From Acetobacteraceae bacterium (GTDB lineage Bacteria; Pseudomonadota; Alphaproteobacteria; Acetobacterales; Acetobacteraceae): a DNA stretch of 13,674 nt. The stretch's first letter is position 1. The number at the start of each line of letters is the position of its first letter. Location: positions 1 to 13,674 of the forward strand of contig CANJXD010000109.1 in NCBI GenBank assembly GCA_947478535.1, written 5' to 3'. The translations under genes and the position numbers were made by a program. Positions 1 to 6,639 of this stretch are shown here, in pieces. Under the pieces are notes generated by a model. The model worked only from the letters and a program-made list of their open reading frames with translations. It was not told where the DNA came from and made no database searches.

Positions 1-239
1 GCCGTGCCCTCCGGCGCCAGGATCGCGCTGGCGCCCTGGGCCACGGCCTCGGCGATGAAGCGGCGGCCGTCGAGGCGGCTGCCGGGCAGGGCGGCGAACA
101 GGCAGCCTGGTGTGACGGCGCGGCTATCCGCCGTCAGCCCCGTGATCGTCGGCAGATCGCCGGCGGGGGGAGGGAGTTCGGGTGTCGCGCGGAGCAGATC
201 GAGGAGCGGGCGCGACAGGACAGCGTCATCGGAGCGCAA
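1..239 (-). CDS. murE: UDP-N-acetylmuramoyl-tripeptide synthetase MurE, N-terminal part (runs off left edge)
   Basis: MurE is the cytoplasmic ATP-dependent ligase that adds the third stem-peptide residue (meso-diaminopimelate in most Gram-negatives) to UDP-MurNAc-L-Ala-D-Glu. Only the first 79 residues are here. They include the N-terminal Mur-ligase signature TGLTADSR (about residues 33-40) followed by a stretch centred on PGCLFAALPGSRLDGRRFI, which is typical of MurE/MurF domain 1 and its UDP-binding loop. The frame has no ATG near the expected start. The best start is TTG at 237-239, preceded after six bases by a perfect GGAGG (246-250), giving an N-terminus MRSDDAVLSRPLLDLL. The ATG at 227-229 is out of frame and hits a stop after about 30 codons. 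With the TTG start, murE overlaps the end of ftsI by 14 nt, consistent with translational coupling. The family is certain from the motifs; the start is an inference. Confidence 0.9.
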   Translation of the reverse strand, partial: MRSDDAVLSRPLLDLLRATPELPPPAGDLPTITGLTADSRAVTPGCLFAALPGSRLDGRRFIAEAVAQGASAILAPEGT

Positions 240-2283
240 TGCTCGCCTCCCGCTGCGCGCCAGGGGACGCGCCGGGGGACGCGCCGGGGGGCGCGGCGGC
301 GGGGCGGGCTGCCTCGGCGGCGCGGGTCGGAACGGCGGCAACCGGCGTGTTGGGGGCTGGGCGCGGCTGGGGGGGCGTGGCGGGCTGGGCGGCAGGCGCG
401 GCGGGGCGGACAACCGGAGGAGTGGCCGGGGGAGTGGCGGCAGGGGCGCCGGCAGGGCGCGCTGCGGGCGGCCGGCCAGGCTGCATCGGGATGGTGATGG
501 AAGCCTGGATTTCCGCCGCGCGCTCGGTTTCCGGCACCATGCCCAGAATGGGGGCGACCTGGCGGATCACCATGCCCGCGGCCGGCGCGGCAACCCAGCC
601 CGCCGTCGCATAGCCCTGGCTGCGGGCATTCGGCTTCGGCTCATCCACCATGACGTAGATGGCGTAGCGCGGCGCGTTCATCGGGAAGGCGCCGACAAAG
701 GCGGCGATGCGCTTGTTCTCCAGGTATCCGCCGCGCGGGCCGGTCTTCTGCGCGGTGCCGGTCTTGCCGCCGACGAAATAGCCGGGAACGTCGGCGCCTC
801 TGCCCGACCCGTCCGTGACGACAAGGCGCATCAGCCGGCGCATCGTGTCCGAGGTGCGCTCGCTCAGTACGCGCGTGCCTTCCACCACCTCCCCCGGCGC
901 ACGGGCCATCAGGGTTGGTGGGCGCAGGATGCCGCCATTGGCGACGGCGGAGACGCCGGTGACGACATGCAGCGGCGTCACGGAAATGCCGTGGCCGAAG
1001 CCGATCGTCATGGTGTTGATGTCGCGCCAGGCGTTCGGGGTCGGGATCAGCGGCACCGCCGTTTCCGGCAGCTCGATCGGCAGGCGGGACCCCATGCCCA
1101 TCCGCACCATGAAGTCCCGGTGCCGCTGCGGCCCGACCGCCGCCGCCATATGCGCGGATGCCAGATTGGAGGAGTAGGCGAGGATTTCCGGCAGTGCGAG
1201 CCAGCGGTTCTTGCCGCGGAAATCGTTGATGGTGAAGCGCCCAAAGCGAATGGGGCGGGAGGCATCGTAGCCGCCCCAGATGTTCACCGTACCGAGTTCG
1301 AGCGCCATGGAAGCGGTGAACAGCTTGAAGGTCGAACCCGGTTCATAGACGCCGACCGTGGCGCGGTTGAAGCGCGGATTGTGCCCCTGTTCCTCCCGCG
1401 ACTGGGGGGTATTGTCGATCCGGACGGGCTCCGCGAGATCGAAATCGGGCAGCGAGACCATGCCCAGCACTTCGCCGGTCTGCACATCCATCAGGATGCC
1501 GGCGCCGCCGATGCCGTTGAACTCCGTGATGGCGCGCTGCACCGAATCCCGCAGCGCGAGCTGCACGCGGACATCGACCGAAAGGCGCAGCTGGTCGCCG
1601 CGCCGCAACCGCAGGCGCTCGTCGAAATACTTCTCGACGCCCGCCGTGCCGTTGCCGTCGACATCGACGCCGCCCAGGATGTGCGTCGCCGCCCGCCCCT
1701 GCGGGTAGATCCGGCGTTCCGCCTGTTCGAAATAGAGGCCGGGAATGCCCAGCGAATTCACCGCCTGCTGTTCGCGCGGCGTCAGGGACCGGGCGATGTA
1801 GGCGAATTGCCGTTCACCGGTCAGCCGGGCGGTGACCCGTTCCTCATCCAACTGGGGCAGGATTCGCACCAGCCGTCGCGCGGTGGCGGCGGGATTCTCG
1901 ATCTCCCGCGGATTGGCGTAGAGCGCGGTGACCGGCAGGGAGACAGCGAGCACTTCCCCGTTGCGGTCGGTGATCTGGCCTCGGCCGGGAAGATGTTCCA
2001 CCGGCGCCGCGTTGAAGCGATCCATCGCCGCCAGGCGCCGAGGAGCGGCGGGGGAAAACAGCGTCGCATCCGCAAGCCGCAGGCCGACCACGCTGAACAG
2101 CAGCGTGAACCCGCCCGCGGCGATCATCAGGCGCGTCCGGGTCCGTTGCAGCACCGCGCGGCGCGCCAGTTCTGGCCGCTCCACGCGCACCAGGTCGGTC
2201 CGCGCGGGGCGCGTATCGCCGAGCGGCACGCCAAGGGGGCGGCCGGCGGGCGGGGCGTCCGGGGCGGGGGGCTCGAAGGTCAT
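226..2283 (-). CDS. ftsI: Septal peptidoglycan D,D-transpeptidase FtsI (PBP3)
   Basis: FtsI is a class B penicillin-binding protein that cross-links septal peptidoglycan and works with FtsW in the divisome. The 685-residue product has a short cytoplasmic tail (1-50), one membrane anchor (about 52-71, LMIAAGGFTLLFSVVGLRLA), and a pedestal/dimerisation domain that opens with RGQITDRNGEVLA (about 101-113). The transpeptidase domain has all three active-site motifs: S317-T-F-K320, S371-S-N373 and K507-T-G-T. The positions and spacing closely resemble E. coli FtsI (S307, K494). After about residue 595 comes a low-complexity tail of Ala, Pro and Arg with a short PGAS repeat, absent from E. coli FtsI. 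I chose the ATG at 2283 because it follows the ftsL stop by 4 nt and leaves a normal N-terminus; longer forms would overlap ftsL. The only ribosome site visible is a weak GGTAGGG very close to the ATG, so reinitiation after ftsL is likely. Confidence 0.96.
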   Translation of the reverse strand: MTFEPPAPDAPPAGRPLGVPLGDTRPARTDLVRVERPELARRAVLQRTRTRLMIAAGGFTLLFSVVGLRLADATLFSPAAPRRLAAMDRFNAAPVEHLPGRGQITDRNGEVLAVSLPVTALYANPREIENPAATARRLVRILPQLDEERVTARLTGERQFAYIARSLTPREQQAVNSLGIPGLYFEQAERRIYPQGRAATHILGGVDVDGNGTAGVEKYFDERLRLRRGDQLRLSVDVRVQLALRDSVQRAITEFNGIGGAGILMDVQTGEVLGMVSLPDFDLAEPVRIDNTPQSREEQGHNPRFNRATVGVYEPGSTFKLFTASMALELGTVNIWGGYDASRPIRFGRFTINDFRGKNRWLALPEILAYSSNLASAHMAAAVGPQRHRDFMVRMGMGSRLPIELPETAVPLIPTPNAWRDINTMTIGFGHGISVTPLHVVTGVSAVANGGILRPPTLMARAPGEVVEGTRVLSERTSDTMRRLMRLVVTDGSGRGADVPGYFVGGKTGTAQKTGPRGGYLENKRIAAFVGAFPMNAPRYAIYVMVDEPKPNARSQGYATAGWVAAPAAGMVIRQVAPILGMVPETERAAEIQASITIPMQPGRPPAARPAGAPAATPPATPPVVRPAAPAAQPATPPQPRPAPNTPVAAVPTRAAEAARPAAAPPGASPGASPGAQREASIALR
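246..250 (-). promoter_or_regulatory. Ribosome binding site deciding the murE TTG start
   Basis: A perfect GGAGG lies inside the ftsI coding sequence, six bases before the TTG at 239. It is the only strong Shine-Dalgarno match near the start of the MurE reading frame, and it favours this non-ATG start. Confidence 0.6.
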
Positions 2284-2287
2284 GACC

Positions 2288-3172
2288 CTACCGCGATGCC
2301 GAGGCGGAGACGGGAACCGGCGGCGCGAGCATGGGGCGGCTGAGGCTGCTGCCACCGAGCGCGGAGACGAAGGACGGTGCCGGTGCCTGCGCGGCGACGA
2401 CGGGTGCCGGTGCGGGGCGCGTGGCGCGCATCGGCGTCTCCGCCTGCGCCGCGGTGACAATGGCCGGCATGATGCGGGGCGAAGGGGCGAACTGCGGCGT
2501 GGACCCCGGCGATGGCCCCGATTGGGCCAGGGTAGGGGAGGGCGCGCGCGGGGCGACATCCCGCATCGGGGCCGGCCGCGGCGGCACAGGCGGCGTCACG
2601 CGCGCCTGCTGGCTTGCCCGCTGCGCGGCGACGGTGGCGGCGAGGGCCTGCAAGGCGGGCGCTTCCGGTGCGCGCGGGTCGGCCGCGGGGGTGCGCGGTG
2701 CATTCGCCGCCGGGGCGAGTGCGGGCGCCGCCGCCGGGCGCGCGCCGGGGGCTGCCGCTGCCACAGGAACCGTCGCGGCGGTGACGGGTACCACTGCGGC
2801 CAGCATCGTCGGCGCCGCGCCCCGCCCCGGGACTTGGGGCGACGGGACGAGAGGCGCGAAGAGGTTCGGCGCACCGGCGAAGGCGACGACCTGCGGCAGG
2901 CGGCGATCCATCTCCGGCAGGCGGGCGAATTGCTGCGGCTGCATCGGCTCCAGCGGCAGGTGGCGCATCGCGACCTGGCGCAGCCGGTCCGGTTCATTCA
3001 GCAGCGCCCATTCGGCGCGCAGGATCATCGTGCGGTCGCGTGTCTGCTCGATCTGCCGCCGGATGTCGCGCAGTTCCTTGTCATAGGACGCGACCTGATG
3101 CTTCACGTTATACAGCCACGCACCGGCCGCGGCGAAAGCGCAGAAGCAGAGGAAGCTCGCGGGCCGGATCAT
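2288..3172 (-). CDS. ftsL: FtsL-like cell division protein with long Ala/Pro-rich tail
   Basis: By position between rsmH and ftsI, and by architecture, this is FtsL, the small bitopic divisome protein that pairs with FtsB and bridges FtsQ to FtsW-FtsI. Residues 4-21 form a membrane segment after a three-residue cytoplasmic end. A charged, heptad-like coiled coil follows (about 27-60). Next is a stretch, [19 protein letters not shown] (54-72), that resembles the alphaproteobacterial FtsL signature of a leucine-rich helix, an N-x-P turn and R-HL. Beyond about residue 100 the protein becomes Ala/Pro/Thr-rich to residue 294. That makes it more than twice the usual FtsL length of about 100-130. 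Its ATG overlaps the rsmH stop (ATGA, 3169-3172), and a GGGGGA ribosome site lies six bases upstream. Sequence conservation in FtsL is low, so the call rests largely on context and topology. Confidence 0.85.
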   Translation of the reverse strand: MIRPASFLCFCAFAAAGAWLYNVKHQVASYDKELRDIRRQIEQTRDRTMILRAEWALLNEPDRLRQVAMRHLPLEPMQPQQFARLPEMDRRLPQVVAFAGAPNLFAPLVPSPQVPGRGAAPTMLAAVVPVTAATVPVAAAAPGARPAAAPALAPAANAPRTPAADPRAPEAPALQALAATVAAQRASQQARVTPPVPPRPAPMRDVAPRAPSPTLAQSGPSPGSTPQFAPSPRIMPAIVTAAQAETPMRATRPAPAPVVAAQAPAPSFVSALGGSSLSRPMLAPPVPVSASASR

Positions 3173-4116
3173 GCGAAGTCCCCCAGATCAGGCAGACGAC
3201 GTTCGAGGGCGCGCAGCCGCGCCGAACGGGCGCGGGAATTGGCCGAGGTCTCCGCGTCGCCGGGGCGCAGGGCGCGGTTCGAGACCATGGTGAAATCCGC
3301 CGCACCGCGCGGCAGCAGCGATGCCGGGTCGTGGCGGGAGGCGTGCCCGCCGCGACCGGAGGCCGCCACCATCGCGTGCTTCACGATGCGGTCTTCCAGC
3401 GAATGGAAGGACACGACGACAAGCCGCCCGCCCGGCGCGAGGAGTGACTGCGCTGCCGCCACGCCGCGCTCGATCTCGCCCAGTTCGTCATTCACCGCGA
3501 TGCGCAGCGCCTGGAAGGATCGCGTCGCACCGTCGAGGCCGCTGGGGTCGCGCGGCACGGCGCCACGCACGATATAGGCAAGCCGCGCCGTGGTGGTGAT
3601 CGGCTCCACCGCGCGTTCGCGCAGGATCGCGCGGGCAACGCGCTTGGCGTGCCGTTCCTCGCCGAATTCCCGGATGATGGTCGCGAGTTCGCCCTCGGAC
3701 ATGGTGTTCACGAGATCAGCGGCCGAAGGCCCGGCGCGGTCCATCCGCATGTCGAGCGGGCCGTCATTGCGGAAGGAAAAGCCACGATCGGGCTGGTCGA
3801 TCTGGAAGGACGAGACGCCGAGATCCATCACGACGCCATCCAGCGCGGTGACGCCGTGCGAGGCCAGGTTGTCCAGCATATCGCCGAAGCAGGCGTGCAG
3901 CAGATGCAGGCGCCCGGGATTGCGCGCGGCCAACGCCGCGCCACGCGCGATCGCGTCCGGATCGCGGTCGATGGCCCAGAGCGTGCAGTCCGCCGCATCG
4001 AGAATGGCCGCGGCATAGCCGCCGCCGCCAAAGGTGGCGTCGAGATAAATGGCCCCTGCGCGCGGTTGCAATGTTGCCAGCACTTCCTCCAGCATGACGG
4101 GAATATGTCCGCTCAT
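3169..4116 (-). CDS. rsmH: 16S rRNA (cytosine-1402 N4)-methyltransferase RsmH (MraW)
   Basis: RsmH uses S-adenosylmethionine to N4-methylate C1402 of 16S rRNA in the decoding centre. The 315-residue product matches the family's usual length of about 300-320. Visible family motifs are [10 protein letters not shown] at the N-terminus, the SAM-binding loop [10 protein letters not shown] (25-34), [11 protein letters not shown] (95-105), [14 protein letters not shown] (112-125), [16 protein letters not shown] (197-212) and [13 protein letters not shown] (234-246). It ends with a basic [11 protein letters not shown] segment near 293-303. The ATG at 4116 sits in an ATGA overlap with the mraZ stop (4113-4116) and has a GGGAGG ribosome site six bases upstream. 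A longer open frame extends to 4344, but that part only runs inside mraZ and adds no family sequence. Confidence 0.97.
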   Translation of the reverse strand: MSGHIPVMLEEVLATLQPRAGAIYLDATFGGGGYAAAILDAADCTLWAIDRDPDAIARGAALAARNPGRLHLLHACFGDMLDNLASHGVTALDGVVMDLGVSSFQIDQPDRGFSFRNDGPLDMRMDRAGPSAADLVNTMSEGELATIIREFGEERHAKRVARAILRERAVEPITTTARLAYIVRGAVPRDPSGLDGATRSFQALRIAVNDELGEIERGVAAAQSLLAPGGRLVVVSFHSLEDRIVKHAMVAASGRGGHASRHDPASLLPRGAADFTMVSNRALRPGDAETSANSRARSARLRALERRLPDLGDFA

Positions 4117-4589
4117 GACATGCCTCCCGGATTCGAGTTGAGGGGTGATGCGGCCAAAGTGAGTTTCCGTTCGCGCACCAGGCGCTTGGCATCCGCGACA
4201 TGCGCGCGGCCGGCCTCGGCATCCCAGATCTCGAAGCGCTCGCCCTTGCCGATGAAGGCGACGGCTTCCTGCAACGCGACCTCGGTGAACATCTCCTCCG
4301 GCAGCACGAGGCGACCGTCGCCATCGATGCGCAGCACCGTGCAATCCGCGATGATGCCAGCCTCCAGCGCTTCGCGGTCTTCCGAGAAGTGGTCGAGGCG
4401 ACGGATGCTGTCGACCATGTGCTGGAACACGCCGCGGCCCATCGCCTCGATGCAGGGAAATTTGTGGGAGACACGGAAGACGAGCTGGTTGGTGGCGGCA
4501 GCCTCCAGCTCAGCGCGGAAGGACGCGGGCACGGAAATGCGGCCCTTGCGGTCCAGCTTTCCAAAATGCGTGCCCACGAATTGGGTCAT
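4113..4589 (-). CDS. mraZ: Transcriptional regulator MraZ
   Basis: MraZ is a DNA-binding protein with two SpoVT-AbrB repeats. It assembles into a ring and in E. coli represses its own dcw promoter. The 158-residue product has both repeats: [21 protein letters not shown] (residues 4-24) and [15 protein letters not shown] (about 86-100), the second followed by [10 protein letters not shown] (114-123). It is the first gene of the minus-strand dcw run and overlaps rsmH by 4 nt. I chose the ATG at 4589 because MTQFVGTHF matches the usual MraZ N-terminus. An in-frame ATG at 4610 would add MGVQHSA and cannot be excluded, since neither start has a strong ribosome site. The four TGGG boxes upstream (4726-4759) fit the known MraZ recognition pattern and imply autoregulation. 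Confidence 0.95.
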   Translation of the reverse strand: MTQFVGTHFGKLDRKGRISVPASFRAELEAAATNQLVFRVSHKFPCIEAMGRGVFQHMVDSIRRLDHFSEDREALEAGIIADCTVLRIDGDGRLVLPEEMFTEVALQEAVAFIGKGERFEIWDAEAGRAHVADAKRLVRERKLTLAASPLNSNPGGMS

Positions 4590-4643
4590 CGCGCTATGCT
4601 GAACCCCCATGAGCGGCCGCTTGGCCGCCGTCCCCGTTCAGCG

Positions 4644-4671
4644 GCCGGCGAGGCCCCCCGACCCCGCCGGC
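4644..4671 (-). other. GC-rich hairpin in the mraZ leader
   Basis: A 10-bp inverted repeat (4644-4653 against 4662-4671, one G-U pair in the RNA) encloses an eight-base loop. A shorter stem (GCGGCC/GGCCGC, tetraloop AAGC) lies at about 4613-4628, nearer the gene. Neither is followed by a T-run, so they are not intrinsic terminators. If transcription starts near the TGGG boxes, both would be in the 5' leader. In DNA this GC-rich, chance stems of this size are not rare. Confidence 0.3.
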
Positions 4672-4725
4672 TCGCCCGACCATCCCTCACGAAGCCCAAG
4701 ATGCCCCCCCGAGCAGGGCTCCGTC

Positions 4726-4759
4726 TGGGATAGCTTGGGATAGCATGGGTTTTTATGGG
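4726..4759. promoter_or_regulatory. MraZ operator: four TGGG boxes at 10-bp spacing
   Basis: TGGG occurs at 4726, 4736, 4746 and 4756, exactly one helical turn apart, with AT-rich filler between. In E. coli MraZ binds TGGGN direct repeats separated by five bases, which gives the same 10-bp period. The array lies about 130-165 bp upstream of the mraZ ATG. The TGGG strand is the plus strand, opposite to mraZ. A candidate sigma-70-type promoter overlaps the array, so binding would be expected to repress transcription. Confidence 0.75.
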
Positions 4760-4766
4760 CAGACAA
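4738..4766 (-). promoter_or_regulatory. Candidate mraZ/dcw promoter overlapping the MraZ boxes
   Basis: On the minus strand TTGTCT (4761-4766) is followed, after 17 bases, by CTATCC (4738-4743). This is a moderate match to alphaproteobacterial housekeeping promoters. It lies within the TGGG array in AT-richer DNA than its surroundings. The transcript would start near 4730 and have a leader of about 140 nt. The -10 match is weak and no start site is known. Confidence 0.35.
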
Positions 4767-4788
4767 GAGGAATTACCGTTAGCGACCC

Positions 4789-4860
4789 ATGAAGGAAGGA
4801 GTTAAAATTAAACTATTTCAGGAGGATAGCCTCTGTTCCTGGTTCCCCGCCAGAGAATAA
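4789..4860 (+). other. Short AT-rich open frame of 23 codons, probably not a gene
   Basis: An ATG at 4789 opens a 23-codon frame (MKEGVKIKLF, then QEDSLCSWFPARE, ending TAA). The first ten codons are AT-rich, unlike nearby genes. A purine-rich AAGAGGAA lies upstream, but about 17 bases from the ATG, which is too far for a normal ribosome site. It is the only plus-strand frame in the rnpB-mraZ spacer that I thought worth recording. I recognise no family. Confidence 0.12.
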
Positions 4861-4885
4861 AAATCCTGTGCCGCAGCAAGCGACA
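4856..4885 (-). terminator. Candidate weak intrinsic terminator downstream of rnpB
   Basis: On the minus strand a six-bp stem (TGTCGC/GCGGCA, one G-U pair, loop TTGCT, 4869-4885) is followed by CAGGA and then a T-rich run, TTTTTATT (4856-4863). It lies about 60 nt past the rnpB 3' end and ahead of the mraZ promoter area, where a terminator is expected. The stem is short and the T-run starts five bases after it. Confidence 0.35.
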
Positions 4886-4941
4886 TTGTTCGATATTTGT
4901 TCCCAATTCACGGCAGGGGACGGGCTTTCGTGCCTCGGAAT

Positions 4942-5366
4942 GGGTGGTGCCGGGTGGCCTGTAAGCCGGGTTCTGTCTCCGCCCGAAGGCAGTGGACGAC
5001 CATTCCTCTGGAGCCCGCGTTGCCGCGGGCTTCTCGCGGCCAACCCGGGCGACGGGGCGGGAACGCCCCTGCGTCCACGGTCCAGCCGAAGCTGGAACCG
5101 TCACGCCGGCCGCCCCTATTCGGCCTTGCTCCCGGTGGGGTTTACCGTGCCGCCCCTGTCGCCAGGGGCGCGGTGGGCTCTTACCCCACCCTTTCACCCT
5201 TCCCGCGAAGCCGGTTGCCCGGCGTCGTGGAGGTTTGCTTTCTGTGGCACTTTCCCTGGGGTTTTAACCCCGCCGGCCGTTGGCCGGCACCGTATTCCCG
5301 TGGAGCCCGGACTTTCCTCCAACAGGGATCGCTCCCCGCCAGCGGTCGTCTGGCCACCCGGCACCG
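4942..5366 (-). ncRNA. rnpB: RNase P RNA, bacterial type A
   Basis: This is the catalytic RNA of ribonuclease P, which cleaves the 5' leader from tRNA precursors with the protein RnpA. The minus strand has the conserved elements in order. First is the 5' P1 strand GGTGCCGGGTGGCC (5352-5365), then CAGACGACCGC and the core GGAGGAAAGTCCGGGCTCC (about 5301-5320). Next come AGGGTGAAAGGGTGGGGTAA and GAGCCCACCG (5171-5200) and GGTAAACCCCACCGGGAGCA (about 5127-5146), continuing with AGGCCGAATAGGGG as in E. coli rnpB. The 3' end has ACAGAACCCGGCTTAC (about 4961-4976) and then GGCCACCCGGCACC (4946-4959), which pairs perfectly with the 5' strand as a 14-bp P1. Length is about 420 nt. Exact ends are estimated from P1. 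Several open frames cross it on both strands but are shadows. Confidence 0.96.
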
Positions 5367-5371
5367 CGCCC

Positions 5372-5400
5372 CCAATCGCCCCTCCGGGCCTTGCGGTCAA
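5372..5400 (-). promoter_or_regulatory. Candidate rnpB promoter
   Basis: TTGACC (5395-5400), 17 bases, then GATTGG (5372-5377) places a start about 6 nt further on, at the first base of the predicted P1 helix (5365). The -35 box overlaps the stop codon of the upstream nucleotidyltransferase gene. The -35 is good and the -10 is poor; the geometry is the main support. Confidence 0.35.
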
Positions 5401-5960
5401 TCGCTGCCGAAGCCGATAGCGCGCAGGGCAGGCCAGCGGGCGCGCCATCCCTTCGTCGCCATGCGCGCGCGTGGCACTTCTGGCGCGCTGGTGAAGGCGG
5501 GGCCGGGGCGCACCACCAGGGCCAGCAGGTCCGCCACGCCCAGCGGCGCCAGCACTTCGATGCGCCCGCCCGAAAGCCGCGCGGCGATGGCGGTCGCGGT
5601 TTCCGGCCAATGCGCCAGCGCTTCCGCCAGCCCGGCATAGGGTGCGTGCCCGTTGCGGGTGGCCATGCGCACCTGGTTGGTGACGGACCAGGGCAGGGCA
5701 GGGCGAGCCGCACGCAGCGCGGCCTCCATCCCAGCATCACTCTCCGCCGATGCGCCCGGCGTGAAATGCACGACATCGAGGTCCGCGAGGTCCCGGATAT
5801 CAGGCTGGCGGCCGCTCAGCGCATCCCAGACGGCGTTGCGGACGAAGCCGGCACCGATCCACGCCCCGCGCGGCCCCGCCAATGCCAGGGCCTGCAAGGC
5901 ATCCCGGTGCCCGGGCAACGCGCCAAGGATGCCAGCGATCCGCGCCGCGTCTCCGCTCAT
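5397..5960 (-). CDS. Nucleotidyltransferase family protein (COG3575/DUF925-like)
   Basis: The 187-residue product resembles a widespread but poorly characterised family with a nucleotidyltransferase-like fold; its substrate is unknown to me. Visible family features are WIGAGFVRNAVWD (34-46), where the Gly-x-Gly precedes the active site; DLADLDVVHF (57-66), which carries the paired acidic residues expected to bind metal; and WSVTNQVRMATRNGHAPY (91-108). Further on are HWPETATAIAARL (117-129) and APLGVADLLALVVRP (138-152). The length matches the family (about 180-190). It starts in an ATGA overlap with the amidase stop (5957-5960) and has no strong ribosome site, so it is probably translated by coupling as the last gene of a three-gene set. 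Its stop codon abuts the rnpB promoter region. Family membership is fairly secure; the biochemical role is not. Confidence 0.85.
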   Translation of the reverse strand: MSGDAARIAGILGALPGHRDALQALALAGPRGAWIGAGFVRNAVWDALSGRQPDIRDLADLDVVHFTPGASAESDAGMEAALRAARPALPWSVTNQVRMATRNGHAPYAGLAEALAHWPETATAIAARLSGGRIEVLAPLGVADLLALVVRPGPAFTSAPEVPRARMATKGWRARWPALRAIGFGSD

Positions 5961-6637
5961 CCGTCGCAGGCGGCCGCCACGGCGGCGAGGCGGCGGAGCG
6001 TTTCATCATCCGCCAGCCCGTTCACCCGGGACGGCCGCCAATGCCGCTGGAAGGCGCGCAGCAGCACCGGCAGCGGCAGGTCCGTGCGGTAGCCGATGGC
6101 AGCGAGCAGGGTCCGCGGGTCGCTGGCGTTCATCATCGGCGCGGCGGGCAGCGGCCAAAGCCCCACCCCATTCGCCGCCAACCCTTCCCAGTCGAACAAC
6201 TCGCCAGGGTCCTCCTTGCGGTCCGGCGCGATGTCGGAATGCGCGACCACATCCCGCGCCGCGATCGGATGCCGCCCGAGGATCGCCAGGCACAGGTCGC
6301 AGACCGCCGCCATCTGCAAGGCCGGGAAGGGGCGATAGCCGAATTCATGCCCGGGATTGACGATCTCGACCCCGATGCTGCGCCCGTTCAGCCCGGAGGC
6401 ACCCCGCCAATGGGACACCCCGGCATGCCAGGCGCGTCGTTCCTCCGGTACCAGGCAAAACACCGCGCCATCTTCCTCCACCACATAGTGGGAGGACACC
6501 CGCGCCTCAGCATCGCGCAGCCGGGCGATGGCGGCGGCACCGCTGCGCATGCCGGTGTAGTGCAGCACCAGCATGTCGATGGGCTGGCCTTCCGGCCGTG
6601 AATCATGATTGGGGCTCGGCGCGTCGATGAGGCGCAT
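5957..6637 (-). CDS. N-acetylmuramoyl-L-alanine amidase, AmpD/AmiD type
   Basis: This is a zinc amidase (Amidase_2 family) that cleaves the bond between N-acetylmuramic acid and L-alanine, releasing stem peptides from muropeptides or peptidoglycan. The 226-residue product shows LVLHYTG with zinc ligand H26; SHYVVEEDG (49-57); WHAGVSHW (70-77); and IGVEIVNPG with E91, matching the catalytic Glu of AmpD. The hallmark HSDIAPDRKEDPGELFDW (133-150) supplies H133, K141 and D143. Residues about 176-222 (LLAAIGYR, then LLRAFQRHWRP and LADDETLRRL) look like the C-terminal peptidoglycan-binding domain of AmiD. There is no signal peptide or lipobox, so a cytosolic muropeptide-recycling role is more likely than an outer-membrane one. 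It starts 2 nt after the djlA-like stop and overlaps the next gene by 4 nt. Confidence 0.92.
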   Translation of the reverse strand: MRLIDAPSPNHDSRPEGQPIDMLVLHYTGMRSGAAAIARLRDAEARVSSHYVVEEDGAVFCLVPEERRAWHAGVSHWRGASGLNGRSIGVEIVNPGHEFGYRPFPALQMAAVCDLCLAILGRHPIAARDVVAHSDIAPDRKEDPGELFDWEGLAANGVGLWPLPAAPMMNASDPRTLLAAIGYRTDLPLPVLLRAFQRHWRPSRVNGLADDETLRRLAAVAAACDG

Positions 6638-6639
6638 GG

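Noticed and set aside
262..300. Tandem GACGCGCCGGGG-type repeat near the ftsI 3' end
   Set aside because: It encodes the PGAS repeat of the low-complexity FtsI tail and is best treated as part of that gene.
4..2343. A 779-codon plus-strand open frame opposite ftsI
   Set aside because: It is antisense to a clear FtsI with all active-site motifs. The translation is Arg/Gly/Ala-rich with no domain, as expected from third-position GC bias.
1928..3577. A 549-codon plus-strand open frame opposite ftsI, ftsL and rsmH
   Set aside because: It spans three coupled real genes and has no recognisable domain.
3169..4344. Longer rsmH start at 4344
   Set aside because: The added 76 residues lie in the mraZ coding region and lack family sequence; the ATG at 4116 has a good ribosome site.
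4802..4811. Two TTAA motifs resembling a CtrA box
   Set aside because: They are separated by two bases, not the seven of the CtrA consensus TTAA-N7-TTAA.
4808..5197. Minus-strand open frames (129 and 76 codons) across the rnpB region
   Set aside because: The DNA is explained by the conserved RNase P RNA structure, and the translations are Arg/Pro-rich and non-family.
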